Notes: generated by a model not told the origin, from the letters alone. Positions 36,041 to 45,157 are shown, numbered from the stretch's first letter. The stretch is DNA of 58,152 nucleotides from Clostridia bacterium (GCA_017546205.1 JAFYXJ010000011.1:1-58152); one strand, 5' to 3'. Numbers and translations are program-made.

Positions 36041-36080
36041 TACAAATTCCTTCTCTCTGTTTTCATTTTAGCACTCCATA

Positions 36081-36109
36081 ACTATAACACAGGATTTCTT
36101 CTTCTGCAA
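36081..36109 (-). promoter_or_regulatory. Promoter of the MFS carrier gene
   Basis: On the minus strand TTGCAG (complement of 36104-36109), 17 bases, TATAGT (complement of 36081-36086). Confidence 0.8.
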
Positions 36110-36122
36110 TGTAAATATTGCA
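36105..36122. repeat. TGCAAT-N6-ATTGCA inverted repeat over the MFS -35 box
   Basis: Perfect six-base arms at 36105-36110 and 36117-36122. The left arm overlaps the -35 of the MFS promoter, as an operator would. The binding protein is unknown. Confidence 0.5.
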
Positions 36123-36131
36123 CAAATCCCC

Positions 36132-36163
36132 AAAAAAAGCCCGTAACGGCTGACCGTTACGGG
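36132..36163 (-). terminator. Terminator after the SPFH gene
   Basis: A ten-bp stem, CCCGTAACGG (36140-36149) / CCGTTACGGG (36154-36163), reads into TTTTTTT on the minus strand. Confidence 0.9.
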
Positions 36164-36169
36164 TTTTTG

Positions 36170-37117
36170 TTACTCACAACAAGGGTCCGGTTTCTTTTGG
36201 GAAACAGGGGGTGTTCTATCAGGGTCCGTCTTATCCCCCAGTCCTGTTGTTTCCGAAAATACCACATTGGATTTTGTCATCTCTACTGCATCTGTGGGTA
36301 CAATAATTTTGGCAGCCTTGCCATCCGACATGGCAACCAGTGCCTCATATTTTTTCAGTTCCAGAACAGCCGCATCTACCCCTGCTTCTTTCAGTGCCGC
36401 AAGCCCGTCTGCTTCTGCTTTTTTGGACAGGTAAATGGCTTTTGCCTCACCCTCTGCTCTTGCAATTCGGGCGTCTCTTTCACCCTCAGCCGCAAGAATC
36501 ATGGCTTGTTTGTCACCCTCTGCACGGGTAATCGCTGCCGCTTTGTGCCCCTCTGCCTGAAGCATGGTTTCTCTTCGGTCACGTTCTGCTTTCATCTGTT
36601 TTTCCATGGCATTCTGGATTTCTGCCGGCGGAATGATATTTTTTAATTCCACACGGCTGACCTTAATACCCCATTTATCCGTTGCCTCGTCCAATATGGA
36701 TGTCATTTTCCCATTAATGGTATCTCTTGATGTCAGGGTGCCATCAAGCTCCAGTTCGCCCACAATGTTTCTCAGGGTTGTTGCCGCCAGATTGGATAAT
36801 GCGGAAATCGGATTCACAGCACCGTATGCATACAGTTTCGCATCATAAATGGCATAATAGATAACCGTATCAATCTGCATGGTTACATTATCTTTGGTAA
36901 TAACCGGTTGCGGGGGTGAATCCAACACCTGTTCTTTTAAGGTTATCCGCTTTGAAATTCTCTCTAAAAATGGTATTTTCACATGAATTCCCGCAGACCA
37001 TGTTGCTTTGTATTTCCCTAAAAATTCCACAACATACTCATGTGCCTGAGGAACAATTTTAATATTCGGTATAATGATAATTGCAAGTACAACCAAAACT
37101 GTAATAAAAATTCCCAT
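36170..37117 (-). CDS. SPFH/Band 7 (stomatin-like) membrane protein
   Basis: A 315-residue protein from ATG 37117, nine bases after GGAGG. One N-terminal membrane helix (IFITVLVVLAIIII) is followed by the SPFH domain (IVPQAHEYVVEFLGKYKATWSAGIHVKIPFLERISKRI; LRNIVGELELDGTLTSRD). A long coiled-coil of Ala/Glu-rich heptads follows (AIEKQ-type EGDKQAMILAAEGERDARIARAEGEAKA). It is QmcA/HflK-like and organises membrane microdomains or proteases. A small open frame upstream overlaps its start. Confidence 0.92.
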   Translation of the reverse strand: MGIFITVLVVLAIIIIPNIKIVPQAHEYVVEFLGKYKATWSAGIHVKIPFLERISKRITLKEQVLDSPPQPVITKDNVTMQIDTVIYYAIYDAKLYAYGAVNPISALSNLAATTLRNIVGELELDGTLTSRDTINGKMTSILDEATDKWGIKVSRVELKNIIPPAEIQNAMEKQMKAERDRRETMLQAEGHKAAAITRAEGDKQAMILAAEGERDARIARAEGEAKAIYLSKKAEADGLAALKEAGVDAAVLELKKYEALVAMSDGKAAKIIVPTDAVEMTKSNVVFSETTGLGDKTDPDRTPPVSQKKPDPCCE

Positions 37118-37280
37118 ATTTTTTACCTCCAAATTTATATTCGCGAACATTGACATTTTTTGCCCCGTCCATAGTGTAGCAAGACAGCACACGGTTGTCA
37201 ACACTATGCTTTATCCTTGTTCTAATGAAAGCATCCGCGCCTAATGGTGTTTTTTCAACCTTATCCCACGTAGTTTTCAT
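37059..37280 (-). CDS. Small protein of unknown function overlapping the SPFH gene start
   Basis: A 73-residue frame with a very good ribosome site (AAAGGAGGTGGGCT then ATG). It overlaps the first 59 bases of the SPFH gene in another frame. The N-terminal half is charged (KTTWDKVEKTPLGADAFIRTRIKHSVDN). The C-terminal half is Tyr/Lys-rich (KFGGKKYGNFYYSF) with two close cysteines (CTC). No known domain. It could be a real leader gene whose translation couples to the SPFH protein, or the remnant of a longer gene. Confidence 0.45.
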   Translation of the reverse strand: MKTTWDKVEKTPLGADAFIRTRIKHSVDNRVLSCYTMDGAKNVNVREYKFGGKKYGNFYYSFGCTCNYHYTEY

Positions 37281-37337
37281 AGCCCACCTCCTTTTAATAT
37301 TGCAAACACATCAAAAAACATACTTAATTGCAACAAA

Positions 37338-37363
37338 AAAGGGCTTTTCGCGGAAAGCCCTTT
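37338..37363 (-). terminator. Terminator after the sugar ABC ATPase gene
   Basis: AAAGGGCTTTTCGCGGAAAGCCCTTT forms an 11-bp stem, followed on the minus strand by TTTGTTG. Confidence 0.85.
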
Positions 37364-37369
37364 ATAATC

Positions 37370-38482
37370 TTAGTGGATGATAACCGCTTCGGTATCCTTG
37401 TCAAACAAGTGAATCTTATTTGCATCCATTGCAATTTTGATATCGTCACCCAGTTTGGTAGTGGTACGGGGGTTTACTCTTGCAGTAAACTGAACATCGC
37501 CAACCTGGAAGTACAGGAAGGTCTCAGCACCCATCATTTCGGTCAAGTCAATGTGAACATCAACCAAAGAATCCGGAGATGCAGCGATAAACGCTTCATC
37601 ATCATACAAATCCTCAGGACGGATACCCATAACAACTTCTTTGCCGTTGTAGGCCAGAACTTCTTCTTTCTTACCTTTGCCGTCAGGAAGTTTGATGGAA
37701 ACTGTATCATTCTTCAAATATGTACCGTCTTCTCTGCAGTCAACAGTCACGTTCAGGAAGTTCATCTGAGGAGATCCGATAAAGCCGGCAACAAAGATGT
37801 TGCAGGGATACAGATACAGATTGGACGGAGAGTCAACCTGCTGAACGATACCGTCTTTCATAACAACGATTCTGGAACCCATGGTCATAGCCTCGGTCTG
37901 GTCGTGTGTTACGTAAATAAAGGTAGTAGCCAGTTTCTTGTGGAGTTTACCAATCTCGGTTCTCATCTGCACACGCAGTTTTGCGTCCAGGTTGGAAAGA
38001 GGCTCATCCATCAGGAACACTTTGGGGTTACGTACGATAGCACGTCCCAGAGCCACACGCTGTCTCTGTCCGCCGGACAAAGCCTTGGGCTTTCTGTCAA
38101 GCAGATGCTCAATATCCAGAATCTGTGCAGCCTCATGCACCTTTCTCTTGATTTCGTCCTTGGGAACCTTTCTCAGTTTCAAACCGAATGCCATATTATC
38201 AAATACGGACATATGGGGATACAGCGCATAGTTCTGGAACACCATTGCGATATCTCTGTCCTTAGGAACAACGTCATTCATCTTTTTGCCGTCAATATAA
38301 AGTTCACCCTCGGAAATTTCTTCCAGACCTGCAATCATTCTCAGGGTTGTAGACTTACCACAGCCGGAAGGGCCAACGAAGATGATGAATTCTTTATCTT
38401 CAATCTCCAGATTAAAATCTTTAATAGCAGTAAAACCGCCCGGATAGGTCTTATAAATATTCTTAAGACTCAAGCTTGCCAT
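37370..38482 (-). CDS. ugpC: Sugar ABC transporter ATPase, UgpC/MsmK family
   Basis: A 370-residue ATPase. Walker A is GPSGCGKSTTLRMIAG, the signature LSGGQRQRVALGRAIVRNPKVFLMDEPLSNLDAKLR, and the H-loop VTHDQTEAM. A C-terminal regulatory OB-fold (TOBE) starts at about residue 235 (NFLNVTVDC..., VMGIRPEDLY). No permease or binding-protein gene is adjacent. In Firmicutes a single such ATPase (MsmX/MsmK) often energises several sugar importers, which fits this orphan. AGGAGG ribosome site. Confidence 0.94.
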   Translation of the reverse strand: MASLSLKNIYKTYPGGFTAIKDFNLEIEDKEFIIFVGPSGCGKSTTLRMIAGLEEISEGELYIDGKKMNDVVPKDRDIAMVFQNYALYPHMSVFDNMAFGLKLRKVPKDEIKRKVHEAAQILDIEHLLDRKPKALSGGQRQRVALGRAIVRNPKVFLMDEPLSNLDAKLRVQMRTEIGKLHKKLATTFIYVTHDQTEAMTMGSRIVVMKDGIVQQVDSPSNLYLYPCNIFVAGFIGSPQMNFLNVTVDCREDGTYLKNDTVSIKLPDGKGKKEEVLAYNGKEVVMGIRPEDLYDDEAFIAASPDSLVDVHIDLTEMMGAETFLYFQVGDVQFTARVNPRTTTKLGDDIKIAMDANKIHLFDKDTEAVIIH

Positions 38483-38555
38483 GTTACATAGCCTCCTACA
38501 TATTTCATTATACGATATATTGTAGCGTAAAGGTAAACAGAATACTAGAGCCTAA

Positions 38556-38596
38556 TTAGACAAATTTAATTTTTTCTTTTTAGTTAATTTGTCTAA
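38556..38596. repeat. Inverted repeat TTAGACAAATT-N19-AATTTGTCTAA upstream of the sugar ATPase gene
   Basis: Perfect 11-base arms at 38556-38566 and 38586-38596, in the divergent region between ugpC and argC. A related half TAGACAAG lies at 38642-38649. Candidate operator; the regulator is unknown. Confidence 0.6.
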
Positions 38597-38703
38597 ACAG
38601 ACATTTTTGCATATTTCGACTGTACAGATTCAACAAAATTTATAGACAAGTTCTCAGCAAAACCACCAAACCCCAAAACTTTTAAGTTTTTCGTCTCCGC
38701 CCC

Positions 38704-38732
38704 TTGCAATTTGTGGAAAAAGGGAGTATAAT
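38704..38732 (+). promoter_or_regulatory. Promoter of argC-argB
   Basis: TTGCAA (38704-38709), 17 bases, TATAAT (38727-38732). No clear ArgR box is visible around it. Confidence 0.85.
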
Positions 38733-38771
38733 GTTGGTTGTTTATTTTATGAAGAAATGAGGTTGTCGGTT

Positions 38772-39812
38772 ATGATAAGAGCCGGTGTTCTTGGCGGCAC
38801 AGGATATGCAGGAATTGAGGTTGTACGACTTTTGATTCAGCATCCGGAGACAGAACTTTGCCGCATTGTTTCCCAGTCTTATGCCGGGAAAAAGATTTCG
38901 GAGGTTTATCCCAGTCTGATGGGCATTTGTGATTTGGAGTGTTCCGCTCTGGACGCAGACGATATTGCCGCATCCTGCGATGTGGTCTTTACCGCATTGC
39001 CCCATGGTGCCTCCAAAGAGGTAATCCCCCTCCTTTACGAAAAAGGTTTACGGGTAATTGACCTGTCCGGCGATTTCCGATACAACGACCCTGCGGTCTA
39101 CGAACTCTGGTACGAACAGCCCCACTCCCATCCGGAACTGTTAAAAGAGGCTGTGTACGGTCTTTGCGAACTGCATCGGGAGGAGATTAAAAAGGCACGG
39201 CTGATTGGAAACCCCGGTTGCTATACCACATGTTCCATTACCGCATTGGCTCCTTTGGTTGATGCCGGCATTGTGGATAACAAGAGTTTGATTATCGACG
39301 CAAAATCCGGCGTTACCGGTGCGGGAAGAGGGCTGAATCTTCCCAATCTCTTCTGCGAATGTACCGAGACCATGAAAGCATACAAGATTGCCACCCACCG
39401 TCACACATCGGAGATTGAGCAGGAACTTTCTCTCCTTGCAGGAGAAGATATTATTCTCTCTTTTACGCCACATCTGGCGCCGATGAAACGGGGCATTCTG
39501 GCTACCTGCTATGCCAACCTGAAAGTATACCATTCTCCGGAAGAACTGGTTGCCTTATACCGCAAATTTTACGAGGGTGACCCCTTTATCCGCATTTATG
39601 ATGCCGGCTCTCTGCCGGAGATTAAACACATTGCCGGTTCCAACTACATCGGCATCGGTCTGGAAGTGGATAAGCGACTGAACCGCGTGGTTGTAGTTTC
39701 CTGCATTGATAATTTGATTAAAGGTGCAGCAGGTCAGGCAGTACAGAATATGAATCTGCTCTTTGGACTTGATGAGGGTACCGGACTTATGAGTGCCGGT
39801 ATGTATCTGTAA
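38772..39812 (+). CDS. argC: N-acetyl-gamma-glutamyl-phosphate reductase
   Basis: A 346-residue protein. It has the Rossmann start GVLGGTGYAGIEVVRLLIQHP, the active-site GNPGCYTT with its cysteine, and HRHTSEIEQELS. It reduces acetylglutamyl phosphate to the semialdehyde. ATG 38772 is preferred because GAGG lies nine bases before it; the in-frame ATG at 38757 has only a weak site. argB follows after 12 bases. Confidence 0.96.
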   Translation: MIRAGVLGGTGYAGIEVVRLLIQHPETELCRIVSQSYAGKKISEVYPSLMGICDLECSALDADDIAASCDVVFTALPHGASKEVIPLLYEKGLRVIDLSGDFRYNDPAVYELWYEQPHSHPELLKEAVYGLCELHREEIKKARLIGNPGCYTTCSITALAPLVDAGIVDNKSLIIDAKSGVTGAGRGLNLPNLFCECTETMKAYKIATHRHTSEIEQELSLLAGEDIILSFTPHLAPMKRGILATCYANLKVYHSPEELVALYRKFYEGDPFIRIYDAGSLPEIKHIAGSNYIGIGLEVDKRLNRVVVVSCIDNLIKGAAGQAVQNMNLLFGLDEGTGLMSAGMYL

Positions 39813-39824
39813 CGAGGTGAAACA

Positions 39825-40706
39825 ATGGATTTCAGAATGGAAAAAGTCATTGAAAAAGCAAATATACTGATTGAGGCTCTGCCTTATATCCAGAAATTCA
39901 ACGGCAAAACTGTGGTTATCAAATACGGCGGCAATGCCATGATTAATGATGAATTGAAAGAGCATGTGATGGAAGACATTACCCTGCTCAAATACATCGG
40001 TATCAACCCCGTGGTGGTACATGGCGGCGGCCCCGATATCTCCTCTGCCCTGAATACCTTTGGCATCAAGAGTGAATTTATCAACGGGCTCCGCGTCACC
40101 GATGAGGAAACCATGCGGGTTGCCCAGATGGTACTGATTGGAAAAACCAACAAAGAAATCGTCTCTCTTCTTGGCACCAAAGGCGGAAACGGCATCGGTA
40201 TCTCCGGCATTGACGGGGGACTGATTCAATGCAAAAAATGTTACACCGAGGTTGACGGCAAGAAAACCGATATCGGTTTTGTGGGGGACATTGTCAGCGT
40301 CAACGGCAAGGTACTTTCTGACCTGACCCGTCAGGGATATATTCCGGTAGTTGCTCCCATCGGCGTAGACAAAGAAGGGAACAGTTACAACATCAACGCC
40401 GACACGGTGGCAGGTGCTGTGGCTGAAGCACTGGAAGCAGAAAAACTGATGCTTTTGACCGATATTGAGGGTATCAAGGAATCTGCTGACAGTCAGGAGG
40501 CACTTTCCCGCCTGACCCGTCAGGAAATTTACCAAATGATTGAAGAGAAAAAAATCGTGGGCGGGATGATCCCCAAGGTAAAAGGTGCCATTCAGGCAAT
40601 TGAGGCAGGTGTGACTTCGGTTCATATTGTGGACGGAAGAATTCCCCACTGCCTGTTGTTGGAAATCTTTACCCATCACGGCATCGGAACCATGATTACA
40701 AGATAA
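39825..40706 (+). CDS. argB: Acetylglutamate kinase
   Basis: A 293-residue amino-acid kinase with [39 protein letters not shown] and [15 protein letters not shown], then LLTDIEGIK and [10 protein letters not shown]. It phosphorylates N-acetylglutamate, the controlled step of arginine synthesis. The N-terminal helix ([21 protein letters not shown]) is the kind found in arginine-inhibited hexameric forms. Ribosome site GAGGTG. Second gene of argC-argB. Confidence 0.97.
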   Translation: MDFRMEKVIEKANILIEALPYIQKFNGKTVVIKYGGNAMINDELKEHVMEDITLLKYIGINPVVVHGGGPDISSALNTFGIKSEFINGLRVTDEETMRVAQMVLIGKTNKEIVSLLGTKGGNGIGISGIDGGLIQCKKCYTEVDGKKTDIGFVGDIVSVNGKVLSDLTRQGYIPVVAPIGVDKEGNSYNINADTVAGAVAEALEAEKLMLLTDIEGIKESADSQEALSRLTRQEIYQMIEEKKIVGGMIPKVKGAIQAIEAGVTSVHIVDGRIPHCLLLEIFTHHGIGTMITR

Positions 40707-40710
40707 CAAA

Positions 40711-40747
40711 AAAGATAACACGGAAATCCGTGTTATCTTTTCTTTTT
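40711..40747. terminator. Bidirectional terminator between argB and addB
   Basis: Stem AAAGATAACACGGA (40711-40724) / TCCGTGTTATCTTT (40727-40740), with T-runs on both sides. Confidence 0.88.
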
Positions 40748-43700
40748 TATTTCCCACATAATTCTTTCTGACAAACCGATGCGTAGGGACAGTATTCACA
40801 GGCATCGTACTGATAGGTGCGGTAGGGTTCTGCCTGAATATTCCCTCCACGAATACCCATTGCCGTCTCCACAATCTTCTGATTGGCTTTCTCGATCCGC
40901 TTCAGCAAATCCTCCCGGCTTACACGGGCGTTCACTCCTGAGGGCAGGAACGTTTCTCCCTTTCCATCGTTCCCGTATGCCGCCGAAACCCCTGCATCGT
41001 CCATCAGCCAACCGTGAGGCCGCATCTCTTTATTGATGGCAAGTTCCGGATTGTCTTTCGCCTTATCTTCGGTGACAATGGGGTCATTCATCTGCAGATA
41101 CATCATCCCTGCCGGCACAGCGTTGGGAATCGCCTTACAGATGGCATCGGCATAAAGGAGAGGTTGCAAGGTGATGCCGTCCTCTGCCAGACGCACATCC
41201 AGTCCTTTAGCAGAAGATTTGTAATCCACCACGCTGACCACCGTTTCCTCTCCTACCGTTGCCACATCGGCTCGATCAATCACACCCCGCAGTCTGGCAA
41301 TTTCTTCTCCATTTTGGTCAGTAACCGAAATGGCAGGAATGGGGGCACCGGTGCCGATACGGATTTCAAATCCATAAGGACGGAAAGAACCGGAACGGTA
41401 AAACTTCACCACTTCCCACGCAGTACGGGTGGCAATCCCTTTCATCCGCATCACAATATACTGATAATATGCCGAGGACTCATAGAGCAACTCGGCATTT
41501 TTTCTTGCCTCCCGCTCCACCGCCTCGCCAACCTGACGGAAACAGTCCTCTTTTTCAATCCGGGCATAGTCCGCCTGCTGTTCTTTCAGGACGGTAAAAT
41601 ATTCATACAAAGCTGCATGCTGAATACTACCTTTGTTGGTAGGTTCCAATCCTGCCTTTTCCCGTTTGCCTGCAAACAATCCATAAGCAAGAAAATACCG
41701 GAACGCACAACCATTATAGGATTCCAGACGGGAAACACTCAAGGACAACGTATCTCCGTACAGAGCACGTACCATGTCCGGATTGAGCACTGCAGGCGGT
41801 TCTGCAGTCATGGCATCGGTCAGTTCTTTCAAACGCGCCCCAAACATTTCATGGCTAGAGAACCATTCGTACAATTCTCTGAGGGGCTTGGGCAAAAACT
41901 GTTCCTCGCCGCCAAATTCTGCAAGTTTTGTCGCCAGTTGGTCAAACAACGCATCCTGACTTTGGGCACCGCCCAACAATTCCTCTTTTTCTGGTGTATA
42001 AACCTTGGTTTCAGGCAACAACTCCCGCACCCGTTTCAAAATATCCGAGGGAATCTGTGCCTTCCCGTCACTGTCCCCCACCGGGCGGAAGAGATACAAC
42101 CGCTCGGTAGGTGCGTTCAAAACCTCATAAATCAGGAGTTGTTCCTCTTTTCGCTTACTCTCTCTGCCGGGGGCAAGCTCTACACCCAACTCCAGCATTG
42201 CCTGACGTTCCGCATCGGAAAGCAATCCCTCGGTCATATATCCCCGTGGAAAAACTCCCTCATTCATGCCCAATACCAGCACTGCCTTGGCATGGCTGCT
42301 ACGGAATCGGTCAATCTGACTGAATGTGACACAGTCCAAGGTCTGGGGCGTCATTCCCACCTCAATGCCGCCGCAAGCAGTTTCAAACAACTCGGCAAAT
42401 CGCCGATAGGTCATGGGGGTCTCCTGCATCTGTGCACCAATCTGGCTCAGCACCGAAAGGGTGCCGTTCCAGACTTGGGCATATTCATCTGCCAGCTCCG
42501 GCTTTCCGCTATCCAGTGCTTTCTGTGCCCGCTCTGTCAGGGTATCGGCAACACCGCTTTCTTTCAGCCATTTCAGTACTGCGCCGGCAATCTCACCGCC
42601 GGTTTTTCTGCCCTGAATTTCCTTTTCCATGGCTTTCACACCGGAGAACAGACAATTCTTGGTGCGGTTAATCCGTTCCAAATCAAATGTGCCGTGTCCA
42701 GGCAGATAGTCCCATGTTTCTGCCTGCCACACGGCAGGGGTAGGTGCGGTCAGGAGGATATAATTCTCCAGCTCATCCAACGCTTCTTGTTCTATCGGGA
42801 GCAATCCGCATCCAGCAACCGCCATCACCCGTTCATAAGAATATCCGTATGCCAGAATATCCAGAATCCCAAAAATCAGGCGCACCAATGGTTTTGCAGT
42901 AATATTCCGCCGGGTATCCAGAAACACCCGAATCCCACGCCGTTCGAAAATGGCAGGAGTGATTCTGCGGTAGGTTTCCATATCTCGTGCCAAAACCAGA
43001 ATATCAGAAAACCGATATCCATACATCCGGCACAGCCGAAGAATCAAATCCGCCGCCGACGCAACCTCTGTGTAAGTATTCTTGGTTTCGTAAAGGGCAA
43101 CCTGATCGCTATCGCCCTCCCACGCCTTGGCACGGGCATCAAAATACCGAGCGGCAAGGTAGGAAAGGGCAGAATCCTCCTTTTGGGGAGACACGGTGAC
43201 CTCCGGCAGAACCGCTATCCCCTGTTCCTCTGCCAATCGGTTCAGATTCCTTTTTACAGATTCCATCGGAGAAAACAATCCACCGTATTGGGGGCGGTTG
43301 CTGTAACGCAGCGCCACTGTAATATCCATCCGCCCCATCAGAGCACTCAGCGCCCGATATTCCACCGGCGTAAAGGAACGGAAATGCATCACATAAAGTC
43401 CGCCTTGCAAAAATTCACAGAATGGAAGTTTTTCACAAATCAAACTCAGATTATCTTCCGCATCCGCACTCTGTGCAGAAAGGAGATTGTCATAAGTTTC
43501 ATATAATTGGGAAAGGTCAAACAGTTTTTGGGAAAGGTCTTCCTGTTCGGTTTGTTCTGCCGCAAATCGCAACGCTTGAGGAGAAACCCCATATCGTTTG
43601 CATTCTGACACAGTCTCTGCCAGTACCTTAGCAAACCCTTTTTGTTTCATATTTCTGGAAAGCACCATCAACTTGTCCGTCAATAGTTCCATGGTGCGTG

Positions 43701-43977
43701 CAGCAAGAATCTGTTTGCCGGCACCATCCACATATCGCATCCGAAGCGGGCCTTTATGCCGGAGTACCAGATTGCAAAGTCTGGAAAAGCTGATGACTTT
43801 CACATACTGCTGGGCAGAAAAAGAAAACCGCCGAAGAATCTCTTTCTCCATGTAAAGGGAAAACTGCTCCGGAACCAGCACCCAGGTCAGTTCTTGTTTT
43901 TCGCACCGCCGACCGATTTCCTCATACACAAGAGATTCTTTTTCCGGTTCATTGAGTCCCGTTATCCATCGAAGCAT
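40747..43977 (-). CDS. addB: ATP-dependent helicase/nuclease subunit B (AddB/RexB)
   Basis: A 1076-residue protein from ATG 43977, after AAAGGGGGAG. The nuclease end has VVDYKSSAKG with the PD-(D/E)xK core. A 4Fe-4S staple is built from NGCAFRYFLAYG and CEYCPYASVC. The N terminus (ITGLNEPEKESLVYEEIG) lacks the GxGKT Walker A of Bacillus AddB, as in RexB-type proteins. AddAB resects double-strand ends for recombination. The partner addA is not next to it; the gene converges on argB, so addA must be elsewhere. Start overlaps the RluA gene end. Confidence 0.93.
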   Translation of the reverse strand: MLRWITGLNEPEKESLVYEEIGRRCEKQELTWVLVPEQFSLYMEKEILRRFSFSAQQYVKVISFSRLCNLVLRHKGPLRMRYVDGAGKQILAARTMELLTDKLMVLSRNMKQKGFAKVLAETVSECKRYGVSPQALRFAAEQTEQEDLSQKLFDLSQLYETYDNLLSAQSADAEDNLSLICEKLPFCEFLQGGLYVMHFRSFTPVEYRALSALMGRMDITVALRYSNRPQYGGLFSPMESVKRNLNRLAEEQGIAVLPEVTVSPQKEDSALSYLAARYFDARAKAWEGDSDQVALYETKNTYTEVASAADLILRLCRMYGYRFSDILVLARDMETYRRITPAIFERRGIRVFLDTRRNITAKPLVRLIFGILDILAYGYSYERVMAVAGCGLLPIEQEALDELENYILLTAPTPAVWQAETWDYLPGHGTFDLERINRTKNCLFSGVKAMEKEIQGRKTGGEIAGAVLKWLKESGVADTLTERAQKALDSGKPELADEYAQVWNGTLSVLSQIGAQMQETPMTYRRFAELFETACGGIEVGMTPQTLDCVTFSQIDRFRSSHAKAVLVLGMNEGVFPRGYMTEGLLSDAERQAMLELGVELAPGRESKRKEEQLLIYEVLNAPTERLYLFRPVGDSDGKAQIPSDILKRVRELLPETKVYTPEKEELLGGAQSQDALFDQLATKLAEFGGEEQFLPKPLRELYEWFSSHEMFGARLKELTDAMTAEPPAVLNPDMVRALYGDTLSLSVSRLESYNGCAFRYFLAYGLFAGKREKAGLEPTNKGSIQHAALYEYFTVLKEQQADYARIEKEDCFRQVGEAVEREARKNAELLYESSAYYQYIVMRMKGIATRTAWEVVKFYRSGSFRPYGFEIRIGTGAPIPAISVTDQNGEEIARLRGVIDRADVATVGEETVVSVVDYKSSAKGLDVRLAEDGITLQPLLYADAICKAIPNAVPAGMMYLQMNDPIVTEDKAKDNPELAINKEMRPHGWLMDDAGVSAAYGNDGKGETFLPSGVNARVSREDLLKRIEKANQKIVETAMGIRGGNIQAEPYRTYQYDACEYCPYASVCQKELCGK

Positions 43978-44893
43978 ACTTCTCCCCCTTTCTGTCCGGC
44001 AGGACAATTTCTTTTCCGTTCAGATATTGCAGTATTCCGGCATCCGAGACAAAGGAAAACACCAGCCGTTTTGCGGTAAGGTGCTGAAACCGCCGTCCGT
44101 TCTTCTCTGCGCCGTATTTTACATCTCCAACAAGAGGACATCCCAAAGAACCAAATCCTGCCCGAATCTGGTGGGTGCGTCCGGTCAGCAATTCTGCCTC
44201 AACCAGCGCAGGTTTCCCCTTTTTCAGCACCCGATACCGGGTATGGCAAAAAACGGCGTCTCCGTCTCCCTCATGGGTCAGTTCCATTTTGTTTTTCCTT
44301 TGGTCTTTTTTCATCCAGAGCCGAATTTCCCCCTGCTCCGGCCGGGGTGCATCCTCCAGTTCGCAGAGATAGAATTTCCGGATTTCCCGATTCTTGATTT
44401 TTTCATTCAATATCCGCAAACTTTCCGCATCTTTGGCACCGATTACCAGTCCGTCGGTATTCCGGTCAATCCGATGGCAAAGAGAGGGCAGAAAGGTCAG
44501 TTCCCCCTCGGGGCAAAACTCCCCTTTGTTCATCAAATAGGCACGCATATGCCCCTCCAATGATTCCTCGGTTTCCGATTGGGAAAGCATCCCCCACGGC
44601 TTATCCATCACCAGGATATGACCATCCTCATAGACCACCTGCAAATCCGGTGTCAGGGATTGATAAATTCCCGTGGGTTTTTCCCCAAACAATTCATCGT
44701 TCAGATAAAGATCCAGACTGTCCCCTGCACAAAGGCGCAGACTACCATCGGTCACCCGTTTGCCGTTGACCTTAACCCGTTTTTTCCGCAAAGATTTATA
44801 CAGAACGCTCATAGGTACGTCCGGTATCAACTTCCCCAGAAATTTATCCAGTCTTTGATTCTCGTCATTCTTTCCTACGATAATTGTTTTCAT
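43949..44893 (-). CDS. RluA-family 23S rRNA/tRNA pseudouridine synthase
   Basis: A 314-residue protein with an N-terminal S4 RNA-binding domain (QRLDKFLGKLIPDVPMSVLYKSLRKKRVKVNGKRV). The catalytic domain has LCHRIDRNTDGLVIGAKD with the essential Asp, and LLTGRTHQIRAGFGSLGCPLVGD. It isomerises uridine in RNA; the exact position is not readable. Ribosome site AGAGGAAA. It overlaps addB by 29 bases, so they are co-transcribed. Confidence 0.93.
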   Translation of the reverse strand: MKTIIVGKNDENQRLDKFLGKLIPDVPMSVLYKSLRKKRVKVNGKRVTDGSLRLCAGDSLDLYLNDELFGEKPTGIYQSLTPDLQVVYEDGHILVMDKPWGMLSQSETEESLEGHMRAYLMNKGEFCPEGELTFLPSLCHRIDRNTDGLVIGAKDAESLRILNEKIKNREIRKFYLCELEDAPRPEQGEIRLWMKKDQRKNKMELTHEGDGDAVFCHTRYRVLKKGKPALVEAELLTGRTHQIRAGFGSLGCPLVGDVKYGAEKNGRRFQHLTAKRLVFSFVSDAGILQYLNGKEIVLPDRKGEKYASMDNGTQ

Positions 44894-44975
44894 AAATTTC
44901 CTCTGTTTGATTGGTTTTCTTCATTATATGCTTTTCTCCAAGCCTTGTCAATGAAAGTTTTTCAAAGAATGGGGG

Positions 44976-45003
44976 AACCAAAAACCTCCTTTTCCATAAG
45001 ATA
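44976..45003 (+). promoter_or_regulatory. Sigma-K-like mother-cell promoter before the cysteine-rich peptides
   Basis: AACC (44976-44979) matches the -35 mACm of sigma-K, and CATAAGATA (44995-45003) matches the -10 CATAnnnTA, with AC to CATA 16 bases apart. No sigma-A style promoter is visible here. Confidence 0.6.
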
Positions 45004-45033
45004 AAGTGAACACAAAATAGGAGGTGGAAGCAG

Positions 45034-45120
45034 ATGTGTGGAAGCAATTGCTCCGCAGGAAATAATTCCTGCCTTTGGATCATCATTCTTATCATCCTGA
45101 TTAGTTGTTGTTGCAACTAA
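45034..45120 (+). CDS. 28-residue cysteine-rich hydrophobic micropeptide
   Basis: An ATG at 45034 follows AGGAGGTGGAAGC. The peptide has a short polar head, then CLWIIILIILISCCC, an Ile/Leu-rich membrane-like stretch capped by cysteines, and ends in Asn. It is a shorter paralogue of the gene 37 bases downstream, sharing the CLWIIILIILISCCC core. It resembles the very small 'high-cysteine' proteins of Clostridia, whose role is unknown. The sigma-K-like promoter suggests a spore-coat or membrane role. Too small for default gene calling. Confidence 0.75.
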   Translation: MCGSNCSAGNNSCLWIIILIILISCCCN

Positions 45121-45157
45121 CTCCCCGTTTTCAGCATAGATAAAAGGAGGTGTAACG

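Noticed and set aside
39555..40874. A 439-codon minus-strand frame opposite argC-argB
   Set aside because: It spans the bidirectional terminator after argB and opposes two confident genes.
41014..43506. An 830-codon open frame opposite addB
   Set aside because: It is fully antisense to a well-supported AddB protein with its Fe-S and nuclease motifs; the translation has no known motif and no ribosome site, so it is a shadow of addB codon use.
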